Source of the DNA: Armatimonadota bacterium
GTDB lineage: Bacteria; Armatimonadota; UBA5829
Reading direction: 5' to 3'
Length of the DNA stretch: 64,000 bases
Assembly: GCA_039679645.1 (NCBI GenBank)
Contig: JBDKUO010000061.1
Location: forward strand, 16,152-80,151
Position 1 is the first letter of the stretch; every line of letters starts with the position of its first letter. The notes beneath the pieces were generated by a model. The model saw only the letters and a program-made list of their open reading frames with translations, was not told where the DNA came from and searched no databases. The position numbers and the translations under genes are program-made. Of the stretch, positions 41,832 through 50,848 are shown piece by piece.

Positions 41832-43482
41832 GTGACAGCATCTCCCTGGCGTGTTGGGCAGCGGCCACGGATGATTCTTCACCGCCCAGCATCCGTGCCA
41901 ATTCAGCAACCCTCTCTTCTTCTTCGAGTGTGGTTACTCTTACCATACTGCGTCCATCTAATACGATTTTATCGATCGAAAAGTGCCTGTCGGCCTTGCT
42001 GGCGACCTGAGGCAGGTGTGTGACGCACAGTATCTGGCAGCTCTTTGCAAGTGACGCGATCTTGTCGCCAAGGACCTGCGCGGTCCTACCGCCAATGCCT
42101 GTGTCGATCTCATCGAATACAAGAGTGGGTACCGACGCGCCTGCCGTCACCGACTTCAACGCGAGCATTATTCTTGACATCTCGCCGCCTGAAACTATCT
42201 TTGCCAATGGTTTTATGGGCTCGCCCGGGTTCGGCGAAATCATGAACTCCAACCCATCAGCGCCCTTCGGTCCAGGATCGATCGGCAGCATGCTCACTTC
42301 AAACTTTGTTTTACCCATCGCAAGGTCAGCCAGTTCGGATTCGACAGCTTTTTCAAACCTCGGCGCAGCAGCTTTTCTGAGCGCAGTAAGCCTTTCGCAG
42401 ATACCACGCAGATTGTTTTGGAAATCTTCTATACGTCCAGCCAGTGAGGTTGACAGCTCCTCGGCATTTGTAAGCTCGTCTATCTTGCCGGACAGTTCAT
42501 CGCCGTATTTGACGATTTCTTCTATCGTGTCTCCATATTTGCGCTTAAGGGCACGGATCAAATCAAGCCTCTCCTCGACCTGTTCCAGCCGGTCCGGGTT
42601 GGCCTCAACATTCTCCATATAGTCCCTGACCTGGATCAGCGCGTCCTGTGATGCGATAAGAGCAGTGTTGAGGTTATCAACAAACCCGCTCATTGAGGGG
42701 TCCATAACAGCCATCTTCTCAGCCGAACCTGCGGCGGCGCTTAATGAGTCGATACACCCCCCGTCCGCATTGAGCGCATCGTGGATCTCGGACGCCGCCG
42801 CGTATAGTTTTTCGGCGTTGGCGAGCCTGTTCCTTTCTAGGAGAAGCTCTTCATCCTCACCATGCTGAAGATTTGCATCCGATATCTCCTGCGCCTGGAA
42901 ATTGTAGAGGTCCAGTAATCGCGCTCTTTCGCGCTCGTCGGATCGCAGCCTATCACGTTCGCCGCACAAATTCATCAGCTCAGCAAATATCTCCTGGGCC
43001 TGATCTTTAAGATTAATTGCATCCTCGCCGCACCAGTTGTCATAAATATCAATATGGGTAGGCACTGAGAGAAGAGACTGGTGCTCATGCTGGCCGTGGA
43101 TATCGATCAGATGGGAAGTAATGTCTTTGAGCACGGAAGCCGTGGCGGGGCGTCCGTTTATACGACACTGCGACCTGCCTCCCTGAGCGATTTCACGGCT
43201 CAAAATAAGCAGGCCGTCTTCAGGTTCAAAGCCGTACTCAGACGCCGCACTGATTGCAGCCGGGTTGTCCGATACACTAAAGACAGCCTCCACAAAGGCT
43301 TTTTCAGTGCCTGTCCGAACGACCTCACTGCCGGTGCGTTCACCAAGCGCGGCGCCCATCGCGTCCACTATAATCGACTTGCCCGCGCCTGTCTCACCGG
43401 TAAGCGCATTGAACCCCGGCGCAACTTCCAGCCTCAAGTCATCTATCAGAGCAAAGTTTTGAATATGGAGCTCGATTAGCAT
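41809..43482 (-). CDS. recN: DNA repair protein RecN
   Basis: This 557-residue SMC-like ATPase of double-strand break repair has Walker A GETGAGKSIIVDAMGAALG at the N-terminus, a long coiled-coil middle (residues about 150-390) and an ABC signature VSGGEMSRIMLALK. Walker B is TLVFDEIDTGIGG, and the C-terminal switch is LCVTHLPQVAS. The length is normal. It lies between a small zinc protein/nadK and steA, the same order found in mycobacteria. Confidence 0.97.
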   Translation of the reverse strand: MLIELHIQNFALIDDLRLEVAPGFNALTGETGAGKSIIVDAMGAALGERTGSEVVRTGTEKAFVEAVFSVSDNPAAISAASEYGFEPEDGLLILSREIAQGGRSQCRINGRPATASVLKDITSHLIDIHGQHEHQSLLSVPTHIDIYDNWCGEDAINLKDQAQEIFAELMNLCGERDRLRSDERERARLLDLYNFQAQEISDANLQHGEDEELLLERNRLANAEKLYAAASEIHDALNADGGCIDSLSAAAGSAEKMAVMDPSMSGFVDNLNTALIASQDALIQVRDYMENVEANPDRLEQVEERLDLIRALKRKYGDTIEEIVKYGDELSGKIDELTNAEELSTSLAGRIEDFQNNLRGICERLTALRKAAAPRFEKAVESELADLAMGKTKFEVSMLPIDPGPKGADGLEFMISPNPGEPIKPLAKIVSGGEMSRIMLALKSVTAGASVPTLVFDEIDTGIGGRTAQVLGDKIASLAKSCQILCVTHLPQVASKADRHFSIDKIVLDGRSMVRVTTLEEEERVAELARMLGGEESSVAAAQHAREMLSLAYQRDN

Positions 43483-43547
43483 TGTTTTTTAAAAAGGTTG
43501 ACGATTATCGATTGACAGTCAGAGGTTGCCGGTATCGGCAAGTATGC

Positions 43548-43763
43548 TTATAGCCTTTCTGGCAATTCATCAACGAGTGTAACAGCACAGTCAGGACATT
43601 TACTGATACCAGTCTTGTATTCATATCGACACTTTGGACAATATGACACAGTATTGCACCTCATCTCAGCAATTTCGGCAAATTCCAAATCGTGATTAAC
43701 AGAAATATTGGATTGACCTGACGCACCTGAACTGATAAATGAATTCTTGGATTTATCCACCAC
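43548..43763 (-). CDS. Small zinc-ribbon protein
   Basis: This 71-residue protein starts at GTG 43763, which overlaps the nadK end by 11 bases, with AGAGG just upstream. A Ser/Asn-rich N-terminal part of about 35 residues is followed by YCPKCRYEYKTGISKCPDCAVTLVDELPE, a compact four-cysteine ribbon. This ribbon is often found at the N-terminus of DUF2007-type proteins, but the rest of that domain is missing. The function is unknown. Coupling to nadK and recN suggests it is real. Confidence 0.7.
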   Translation of the reverse strand: MVDKSKNSFISSGASGQSNISVNHDLEFAEIAEMRCNTVSYCPKCRYEYKTGISKCPDCAVTLVDELPERL

Positions 43764-44634
43764 TGAACCTCTGACCCCAGTGCAGTCTGCGCTGCAGTTT
43801 GGAATAGAAGCTCTGGGCTTCCAGTTGGACCAGTTTGGCCGTAAAGCCGGCTTTGCCTATCTCCACTTTGTCGCCGCATATCAGGTGCTGCCCGAGTTGG
43901 CCGTCAATTGTGACCATTATATCGGGTTTGTCTTCGCGGCACTCAGGCGATATCTGCACACTCTCAGTGTCCGGCACTACCAACGAGCGCGCATTCATAG
44001 TGTGAGGGCAAATTGGCGTAATTATTAGCACATCCACATCGGGATGTACCACCGGCCCGCCTGCCGACAGCGAATACGCAGTGCTTCCGGTGGGGCTTGC
44101 TATGATAATCCCGTCGGCGGTATATGTAACGATAAACCGATTGTCGACGAAAGTGTTTAGCCCAAGCATTCTTGCGAATGGCCCTTTGGATACCACAACA
44201 TCATTGAGCGCATAAAATGAGCTGATCTGCTTATTATCGCGCACTACAATTGCGTTAAGGACTACTCTTTCACTTATGGTGTAATCGCCTCGAAGAAACC
44301 TTTCGAGTGCAGCCTTTGCTTCATCCGGATGCGTTTCGGTGATAAAGCCGTATTGGCCGAAGTTGACGCCGATCATAAGTGTGCCGCGAGGAGCAGCAAG
44401 CCTGCTCCACCTGAGCATGGTCCCGTCGCCGCCGAGTACCATCAGCAGGTCTGCATCGAGCACCTCGCCCTCTGTTACAGAATACTGCGGCCTTCCCATA
44501 GCAGAGGCGACATCTTCCGTTATCAATGGGCGTACGTTCTTCTGGGCAAGCCAGTCCGCCAACTCAGCGGCAAGCTGCACGGCATCATTCTTATTCGGAT
44601 TTGGCGCAAGTCCAACGGTTTTCAATATCTGCAC
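43753..44634 (-). CDS. nadK: NAD kinase
   Basis: This 293-residue enzyme phosphorylates NAD to NADP. The GGDGT motif lies at residues 68-72 (LGGDGTMLRW). Substrate-binding loops follow in ALNDVVVSKG and SPTGSTAYSLSAGGPVVHPD, then ITPICPHTMNARSLVVP. The length is typical. It heads the block nadK-(zinc ribbon)-recN-steA-steB, an order shared with Actinobacteria. Confidence 0.96.
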   Translation of the reverse strand: MQILKTVGLAPNPNKNDAVQLAAELADWLAQKNVRPLITEDVASAMGRPQYSVTEGEVLDADLLMVLGGDGTMLRWSRLAAPRGTLMIGVNFGQYGFITETHPDEAKAALERFLRGDYTISERVVLNAIVVRDNKQISSFYALNDVVVSKGPFARMLGLNTFVDNRFIVTYTADGIIIASPTGSTAYSLSAGGPVVHPDVDVLIITPICPHTMNARSLVVPDTESVQISPECREDKPDIMVTIDGQLGQHLICGDKVEIGKAGFTAKLVQLEAQSFYSKLQRRLHWGQRFSGG

Positions 44635-44667
44635 CTAAAGTCTTGCCCGGATAGAATCCGGCACATG

Positions 44668-44877
44668 TAGTTCAAGCTAACCCATCACCTAATACCTAAC
44701 ATTCATTTGTATGCTGCTGGAATTGACAAGCTCAAAACCTAAACAATTAAGCTGACAGCGCTATTGTCGCAGAAAAAAGCAGATTCCTCGACTTCGCTCA
44801 GAATGACAGTATGCGAACAAATTTCTCTGATCGTGAATAGTTCAAGCTAACCATCACCTAATACCTAATACCTAACA
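44668..44877. repeat. Intergenic repeat cassette upstream of nadK
   Basis: Two direct copies of TAGTTCAAGCTAAC-CATCACC (44668-44701 and 44838-44877), with iterated TAATACC units, flank ATTCCTCGACTTCGCTCA-GAATGACAG (44783-44809). That inner element belongs to a dispersed type seen in many bacterial genomes. No gene was seen. Confidence 0.75.
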
Positions 44878-44881
44878 CCCA

Positions 44882-46345
44882 TTAGGCTCCCGGGTTCTCA
44901 AGTCCCGGTTTTTCGCCAAAGCGCTCTAGGTTCTTGATTGCTTCCTCATTCTTCGGATCGATCCTAAGGGCTTTTCGATACTGCTCCTTGGCCTGGTCTA
45001 CCTGGCCCTTCTTCTCAAGCTCCACGCCCAGATTGTTATAGGCAGGCGAGAACTTTGGAGAGAGGCTGATCGCCTTTTTATATTGCTCGATTGCCTCATC
45101 CGATTTGTTCATTTTCGCCAGAGTTGAGCCTATGCCGAAGTATGCGCTGCCTGACTTCGGATCGATTTTGGCTGCCGTCTCATACGCTTCCAATGCCTTC
45201 TCGTTATTGCCTTCCGTGAGGTAGATGTATCCGAGATTTAACGCAGCGCCGGCATTGTTTGGGTCTGCCGCAAGCAGGCCCTCCCATGCTTTTGCCGCTT
45301 CGGTGTTCTTGTTCAAAGTGGTATAGGCTGTGGCCAGGTTCTGCCATGCAGGCGCGAACTTGGGATTTTTGCCCGTCGCTTCCGACATCTTCGCGATCCC
45401 TTCATCAACTTTGCCTGCCTTGAACAATGCCCATCCGAAATAGGCTATTGTCTCGACATCATCGGGATTTGCCTTAGCTGCTTTCCTGAATGCTTCCGTG
45501 GAACCTAAGAAACTGTTTTTCTTCAAATAGAGCACGCCAAGGTTATACTGAGGAATAAATTCATCCGGCTTGATCTTGGCGGCGGCTTCATATTGCGCCA
45601 GAGCTTTCTCATCCTCACCCTGCGCGGCAAGAATACCTGCAAGTCCAGTGCGTGCCGTATAGTTCTGTGGGTCGGCTGCGCTTGCTTTCTCAAAAGCTGA
45701 CTGTGCGTCCCGTATGTTCTTCTTGTCGTTTAACGCTATGCCCAGATTGATCCAGAAGTCAGCATTCTGCGGCGCAAGACCGGTTGCTTTTCGCAGTTCG
45801 GCAATTCCCTGGTCTGCTTTACCCATTTCTCCAAGCGCAAGGCCGAGATTGTTGTGAATATTCGCATCATTAGGGCTGAGCGCGGCCGCTTTATTGAACT
45901 CACCGACAGCGGCCTGGGCATCTTGTAACTTAAGATATGAGTTTCCGAGCCAGTAATAAGCCTCTGCCCAGTCTTTGCGCTGCTTTATGGCTTCCTGGAA
46001 TTCCGATGCAGCGGCTTTGGCGTCGCCTGTCTGTAGATAGGCTATCCCGAGGTTAAATCGCAGGTCCGAACCGTCCGAGTTGAGCGCGCGCGCTTCTTTC
46101 AGCGCTGCCAGCGCATCGCTATATTTCTGCTGCGATAAAAGCATAAAGCCCAGCCAGCGCCTGCAGGTGGCGTCCTTGGGATCGGATTTCGCGGTCTGGG
46201 TAAGAGAAGCAATCGCTTCATCGGTCTTGCCCTGTTTGTAGAGTCTTACTCCATCTTCGGTGTTTGCGATTGTCGCTATCGGCACTAACAACGCGACCAG
46301 CATGATGGGAAGAATATTACGCATTAGGAGGCAGAATCTATTCAT
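44882..46345 (-). CDS. Exported tetratricopeptide-repeat protein
   Basis: This 487-residue protein starts at ATG 46345, nine bases after GGAG. A longer frame to 46414 lies upstream of the signal peptide. A signal or anchor (LLMRNILPIMLVALLVPIATIA) is followed by about 13 consecutive 34-residue TPRs filling the rest of the chain (for example AEAYYWLGNSYLKLQDAQAAVGEFNKAAALSPN). It is probably periplasmic or surface-attached, acting as a scaffold for protein contacts. It lies upstream of nadK but is separated by 250 bases of repeats, so a separate unit is likely. Confidence 0.85.
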   Translation of the reverse strand: MNRFCLLMRNILPIMLVALLVPIATIANTEDGVRLYKQGKTDEAIASLTQTAKSDPKDATCRRWLGFMLLSQQKYSDALAALKEARALNSDGSDLRFNLGIAYLQTGDAKAAASEFQEAIKQRKDWAEAYYWLGNSYLKLQDAQAAVGEFNKAAALSPNDANIHNNLGLALGEMGKADQGIAELRKATGLAPQNADFWINLGIALNDKKNIRDAQSAFEKASAADPQNYTARTGLAGILAAQGEDEKALAQYEAAAKIKPDEFIPQYNLGVLYLKKNSFLGSTEAFRKAAKANPDDVETIAYFGWALFKAGKVDEGIAKMSEATGKNPKFAPAWQNLATAYTTLNKNTEAAKAWEGLLAADPNNAGAALNLGYIYLTEGNNEKALEAYETAAKIDPKSGSAYFGIGSTLAKMNKSDEAIEQYKKAISLSPKFSPAYNNLGVELEKKGQVDQAKEQYRKALRIDPKNEEAIKNLERFGEKPGLENPGA

Positions 46346-46487
46346 CTTATACAGCTCCGTCAGGTGTTGATCGTGCGGTAGAGCTCGCACCGTCCATATT
46401 ATACCAGCGCCCAATGTTCAAAACAAGTTCGCAAGCTCTTGCAATATTGTTATTTTCAGAGGTAACATAAAACATTCGGAGGACTGT

Positions 46488-46997
46488 ATGAGAATAATCG
46501 ATCTTACGCATTCGATCACTCGCAAAAATGCGCCGCAGGATGTAATACCCGTGGTTGTCAGGTCTGCCGATCCGATCAGTCGTGTGGCTTTGGATGATCT
46601 GGTTACGCTTGCAACCGTAGTCGATCTGACCGAGCGCGCCGATGAGGCTGAGGTATCGCTTTGTGACATATCGAAAACGGGCGTAGCCGATATCAGGGGC
46701 TGCATACTTCGTACGGACTGGTGCGATCATTATCTTTCGGGGCTGCGCGTCCAATCGCCGATATTGACAATTGATGCCGCTTCATATCTGCTGCAGGGTG
46801 GCGTGCGCACCATAGCAGCGGACTTCCCAATCACAGCGGATGCAGCGGACCTGCTTCTGCACAATAACTGCATTATCATCCACTGCCTGAGCAACATATC
46901 CGAGCTTGGAAAGTCGATAGTACGTTTGGTGGCGCTTCCGCTCAAGATTGAGGATGCATACAGCGCCGAGGCACGCGTTATCGCAATGGAAGAATAA
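46488..46997 (+). CDS. Cyclase-family (kynurenine formamidase-like) protein lacking the metal motif
   Basis: This 169-residue protein starts at ATG 46488 after GGAGGAC. It begins IIDLTHSITRKNAP and ends HCLSNISELGKSIVRLVALPLKIEDAYSAEARVIAMEE (in pieces: LSNISELG, ALPLKIEDAYSAEARV), which matches the C-terminal signature of the cyclase/kynurenine formamidase family. The metal-binding HxGTHxDxP stretch expected near residues 45-60 is replaced by ATVVDLTERADEAEVSL, so the usual hydrolase chemistry is unlikely. The chain is also shorter than the usual 200-220 residues. It is divergent from the TPR gene. Confidence 0.75.
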   Translation: MRIIDLTHSITRKNAPQDVIPVVVRSADPISRVALDDLVTLATVVDLTERADEAEVSLCDISKTGVADIRGCILRTDWCDHYLSGLRVQSPILTIDAASYLLQGGVRTIAADFPITADAADLLLHNNCIIIHCLSNISELGKSIVRLVALPLKIEDAYSAEARVIAMEE

Positions 46998-47026
46998 CCA
47001 ATTATCCGGTCTATTAAAAAAGCATA

Positions 47027-47055
47027 TTGACATTGTTATATGCAAAATATATGAT
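47027..47055 (+). promoter_or_regulatory. Promoter of the lipoprotein gene
   Basis: TTGACA (47027-47032), a 17-base spacer and TATGAT (47050-47055). Confidence 0.75.
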
Positions 47056-47109
47056 AAAATTGTCGCTTGGCTGCTTGCCAAATTTATGTAGAGTGGGAGA
47101 GAATTGACT

Positions 47110-48399
47110 ATGTTCAGGAAATGCGGTTTGCTCATTGTTATTTTGTGTATGTGCGCTTGTTTCGCCGGCTGCGGCGGGGGTGGCGGCAATAGTAGTTCCC
47201 CTACACCTGTGGCTACAGGAACAGTGAAAGGTTGTGTTTATGCTCCGAATGGCGAGACCACGGTCGAAGGTGCAGTCGTCTATGTGCCTGGCACAAGTGG
47301 CGCGAAGAGTCGAGGTGCAGCAACTCCGGAGCCTGCTATTGTATCTACCACAAGTGGTGCGGATGGTTCGTTTACGCTTACGGGCGTGCCCGCCGGAAGT
47401 CAGACGCTGAAGATTGCAAAAGGAAGCTGGATAAAGGCATTCAATATCAATGTAGCGGCTGACAAAGAGACCATGGCTCCATCTGCTGATACTACGCTGC
47501 CTATTGATGATTCGGGTGACTCGAAGGTTCTCAAAATGGCGGTTATAACAGGTAACTGGGATCGTATGCAGGATGTTCTTGCTAAGTTGGGTATGGGAGA
47601 ACTGGATACTGCTACGAATCAATTGAAACTGGGAACGGAAAAGTTTGATTTATATGATGGTGATGAATCACTCAGCGGAAAAACGGGTCCCGATGGCGCA
47701 TATAAAACAGCCATCGAACTGCTCAATAATCCGGCAGAGATGGCAAAGTACGATGTTATTTTTATTAATTGCGGCGCTTGGGTGAATGACGATTTTTCCA
47801 GTGGATCGACGATCAGCAATAACGTCAAAAGCTATGTGAGTAACGGCGGCAGCCTGTATGTCACCGACCTTTCTTATGACGTTGTAGAACAGACTTTTCC
47901 TGATGCAATAGACTTCATGGGAAGCGATAGCACTTCTGCAGGACAGGCAGAAGATATGGGTGCTGCTGATGTTGGGGATACTGACATAACCTGTGACGCG
48001 TCGATACAAGACCCAGCGCTCAAGAGCTGGCTGGCAAAGAACTACGCTGGCGCGCTCAATGGCGACGGAACAATCACGATTCGCGGCTTTTTGGGTGGCT
48101 GGGCTGTTATGAATTCTGTTCCGGCTTCAACGAAGACGTGGATTCAGGGGAATATCAGCTATGGGAGCTATGGGTCAGAAGCGCTTTCCGCTTCAAAAGG
48201 CAGATCGCATACGCTGCGGTCGACCTCTTCGACGCGGAACCGGGACTCAGCGGTGAAGCCGCTGACCGTAACGTTTAAGTACGGCAGTGGCCGGGTTCTA
48301 TTTACCAGCTATCACACAGAAGAGGAATCGCCAAGTCCGAACCTGACTCCGCAGGAGTGTGTGTTGACCTATCTCGTATTTGAGATAACAGCGCTTTAG
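47110..48399 (+). CDS. Lipoprotein with carboxypeptidase-regulatory-like domain
   Basis: This 429-residue protein starts at ATG 47110, ten bases after GGGAG; TTG 47104 is the alternative. The signal is a lipoprotein type: MFRKCGLLIVILCMCACFAGC with Cys as the lipid site, followed by a Gly/Ser linker. Residues about 35-120 form a Cna-B/carboxypeptidase-regulatory-like sandwich (GTVKGCVYAPNGETTVEGAVVYV). The remaining C-terminal part resembles a ThuA/glutamine-amidotransferase-like fold (YDVIFINCGAWVND, YVSNGGSLYVTD, FKYGSGRVLFTSYHTE). It is likely anchored outside the cytoplasm. The role is unknown. Confidence 0.8.
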   Translation: MFRKCGLLIVILCMCACFAGCGGGGGNSSSPTPVATGTVKGCVYAPNGETTVEGAVVYVPGTSGAKSRGAATPEPAIVSTTSGADGSFTLTGVPAGSQTLKIAKGSWIKAFNINVAADKETMAPSADTTLPIDDSGDSKVLKMAVITGNWDRMQDVLAKLGMGELDTATNQLKLGTEKFDLYDGDESLSGKTGPDGAYKTAIELLNNPAEMAKYDVIFINCGAWVNDDFSSGSTISNNVKSYVSNGGSLYVTDLSYDVVEQTFPDAIDFMGSDSTSAGQAEDMGAADVGDTDITCDASIQDPALKSWLAKNYAGALNGDGTITIRGFLGGWAVMNSVPASTKTWIQGNISYGSYGSEALSASKGRSHTLRSTSSTRNRDSAVKPLTVTFKYGSGRVLFTSYHTEEESPSPNLTPQECVLTYLVFEITAL

Positions 48400-48417
48400 A
48401 GACAGAAAATCGTATGA

Positions 48418-48463
48418 GTTTTAGGGTTTGGCTGAGCAGCATTGCACAGCCAAATCCTAAAAC
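48418..48463. terminator. Hairpin between convergent genes
   Basis: A long stem GTTTTAGGGTTTGGCTG / CAGCCAAATCCTAAAAC with two mismatches separates the lipoprotein gene from the convergent pilB. T-runs are short, so termination strength is uncertain. Confidence 0.6.
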
Positions 48464-48467
48464 CAAT

Positions 48468-50183
48468 TTACTCATCCTCAACAAACACCTTCCGCCGCAC
48501 TTCGTCTATTGTCGTAAGTCCCGCCATAATTTTCTCTACGGCATGATCTTTCATTGGCTTCATACCGGCAGCGATCGCCACTTCGCGGACCTGGTCTGCC
48601 GTGGGGTTATGCAGCGTCAGGCGGCGCATCTCTTCGTTCACAGGCATCAGCTCGAATATTGCGAGTCTACCAGCATAACCGCGCATGCTGCACTGCGGGC
48701 ATCCGACGGGCTTGTAGAACTCCGCCTGGCCGTCCATCTCTTCCATGCCCAGCAGGGCAAGTTCGTCGATTGTGGGTGTATAGGGAGATTTGCAGCGCGG
48801 GCACAAAGTGCGCACCAACCTCTGCGCGAGCACGCCGATCACCGATGACCCGATTAAAAACGGCTCGACACCCATATCCACCAGACGGGTAATTGCGCTT
48901 GGAGCTGTGTTGCAGTGAAGTGTTGAAAAGACCAGGTGGCCTGTCATGGCGGCTTGGAATGCGACTTCAGCGGTTTCGCCGTCTCGAATTTCTCCGACGA
49001 GGATAACGTCCGGGTCCTGACGCAGGATAGCCCTGAGCTGCGCTGCGAATGTCAGTCCGGCTCGCACATTGACTGCCGACTGATTGACGCCTTCGAGTTC
49101 GTATTCGATAGGGTCTTCGCAGGTCATAATGTTGGATTCTTCAGACTTGATGTGCATGAGTGCGGTGTAAAGAGTTGTGGTCTTGCCACTGCCGGTCGGT
49201 CCTGTGACCAGTATGATCCCATGGGGCTTTCTGATAAGACTCTCAAATGTTGCCCGTTCTTCTTCGGCAAAACCGAGCTTATCGACCGAAAACTGCTGCG
49301 CCGATTTGTCGAGCACACGCATGACAATTCTTTCGCCATATTGGACCGGCAGGGTAGAGATGCGCAGATCGATATTCTTGTTGTGAATCCTCAAGGCTAT
49401 CCTGCCGTCCTGCGGCTTGCGCTTTTCGGCTATGTCAAGCTCGGACATGATCTTGATACGACTGATTACAGCGGGCTGAATGGCCTTCGGCAGATTGCGA
49501 ATGTGCTGCAGAGCGCCATCTATCCGGTAACGAATCTCAAGATGGTTTGCTCTGGGCTCAAGGTGAATGTCGCTGGCATGCTGCTTAATAGCTTCCTGCA
49601 GAACAAGGTTCACGGTCTTGATTACGGGAGCCTGGCCGCTTTGTCTTCGCTCCTCGGCGATATCGTTTGTGATATCGTTCTCGTGGACCTGCACGTCAAC
49701 ACCTTCGACAGCTTCCTCGATAGACGCCGTGATATCATCTCCACTGGAACCGCCGTAGACCTGGTCCAATGTCGCCATGATGCGTGCCTCACTTGCTAGG
49801 AGAGGCTCGACACGCATGCGGCTGCTCCTGGCGACGGCATCTATCGCCTCGACATCCATGGGGTTGGACATTGCAACCGCAAGTTTGTCTTTCGACATAC
49901 TGACCGGCACGAGAGCGTATGTGCGGGCAATCGCTTCGGGTACAAGCTGCGTTACCTCATTTGCTATTGGATATTCACCCAATTGGACATGAGGCATTTC
50001 GAGTTGAAGCGCGCGCGCCTCGGCTATGTCATCTTCCGAGGCTAAGCCCGCTTCGAGCAAAATTTGTCCCAGACGCTTGTAGCTCTGCTTTTGCCTGTTT
50101 AGGGCCCACTCGAGTTGGTCTGCAGTTAGCACGCCTGCCGCAACCAGCATATCGCCCAGCCGTGTCTTAGGCAGCGATTGCAT
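48468..50183 (-). CDS. pilB: PilB/GspE-type assembly ATPase
   Basis: This 571-residue ATPase starts at ATG 50183, six bases after GGAGA. An N-terminal MshEN domain (RLGDMLVAAGVLTADQLEWAL, LGQILLEAGLASEDDI) can bind c-di-GMP in relatives. The N2 linker follows, then Walker A GPTGSGKTTTLYTAL (about residue 330) and Walker B/Asp box VILVGEIRDGETAEVAF. The His box is STLHCNTAPSAITRL, and a CPRCKSPYTP-CPQC zinc cluster closes the core. It powers extension of a type IV pilus or type II pseudopilus. It is encoded at the end of an operon with a CheB-like protein and overlaps it by 17 bases. Pseudopilins at 5.7-7.2 kb are possible substrates of the same machine. Confidence 0.95.
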   Translation of the reverse strand: MQSLPKTRLGDMLVAAGVLTADQLEWALNRQKQSYKRLGQILLEAGLASEDDIAEARALQLEMPHVQLGEYPIANEVTQLVPEAIARTYALVPVSMSKDKLAVAMSNPMDVEAIDAVARSSRMRVEPLLASEARIMATLDQVYGGSSGDDITASIEEAVEGVDVQVHENDITNDIAEERRQSGQAPVIKTVNLVLQEAIKQHASDIHLEPRANHLEIRYRIDGALQHIRNLPKAIQPAVISRIKIMSELDIAEKRKPQDGRIALRIHNKNIDLRISTLPVQYGERIVMRVLDKSAQQFSVDKLGFAEEERATFESLIRKPHGIILVTGPTGSGKTTTLYTALMHIKSEESNIMTCEDPIEYELEGVNQSAVNVRAGLTFAAQLRAILRQDPDVILVGEIRDGETAEVAFQAAMTGHLVFSTLHCNTAPSAITRLVDMGVEPFLIGSSVIGVLAQRLVRTLCPRCKSPYTPTIDELALLGMEEMDGQAEFYKPVGCPQCSMRGYAGRLAIFELMPVNEEMRRLTLHNPTADQVREVAIAAGMKPMKDHAVEKIMAGLTTIDEVRRKVFVEDE

Positions 50184-50826
50184 CGGCGTTCTCCTTTGCA
50201 AGCTCGATTATACGGTCGGCGATGCTCCACAGCGGCAGCGTCTCATGAACAATGCCCGCTTCGATTGCATACGAGGGCAGGTCGAAGACAACACTTGAAG
50301 CCGAATCCTGCGCAATTGTGGTCCCTCCGGCGCTGTGGATTGCGCGAAGTCCTTCTCGCCCGTCCGTCCCAATGCCGGTAAGCAACACGCCAACAGCTCG
50401 CTTGCCAAACGTATCAGCAATTGAGGTCATTGTGTGATCTACCCGCCAGCGGCGTTCTTCAGGCAGATCCTCTACATTCTCGACAAGTACTTGCCAGCCT
50501 GGTGCGCCGAAGTCATTTGCTGATAGTGTCAAGCGGCAGTTGCTGGGTGTCATCAAAATTCGCGACGGCTGCAGGGCTTGTCCATCGACAGGCTCGTGAA
50601 CGGGCAAATTGCAGGTCTGATTGAGTATATCCGCAAGCACGCGCGTGAAACCGTTTCGTATCTGCTGGATGACGATTATCGTGCCGGGAAAGCTGGACGG
50701 GAATCGAGGCAATATCTGCGTGAGCGCCTGTGGTCCTCCAGTGCTTGCAGCTATGACCACAACCAGTCCGGTGTTGTTATGGGCAGGTATTAAAGAATCG
50801 GAGATCTGCATCTTGTTACCCCGCAT
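50167..50826 (-). CDS. CheB-like methylesterase domain with substituted catalytic histidine
   Basis: This 219-residue stand-alone CheB_methylest domain has no receiver domain. The nucleophile region is present (IAASTGGPQAL), as is the catalytic Asp region (GVLLTGIGTDGREG, equivalent to GMGNDG). The His that follows Gln in the usual QHMPPGFT is Gln here (IQQIRNGFT), so the Ser-His-Asp triad reads Ser-Gln-Asp. The C-terminal TIAQDSASSVVFDLPSYAIEAG is canonical. The start may be ATG 50826 or, with GGGG seven bases upstream, ATG 50811. No methyl-accepting receptor or CheR is nearby. Overlap with pilB suggests a pilus-linked role, perhaps as a binding module rather than an esterase. Confidence 0.85.
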   Translation of the reverse strand: MRGNKMQISDSLIPAHNNTGLVVVIAASTGGPQALTQILPRFPSSFPGTIIVIQQIRNGFTRVLADILNQTCNLPVHEPVDGQALQPSRILMTPSNCRLTLSANDFGAPGWQVLVENVEDLPEERRWRVDHTMTSIADTFGKRAVGVLLTGIGTDGREGLRAIHSAGGTTIAQDSASSVVFDLPSYAIEAGIVHETLPLWSIADRIIELAKENADAIAA

Positions 50827-50848
50827 GGGATGCGGGATCTACCGCAGC

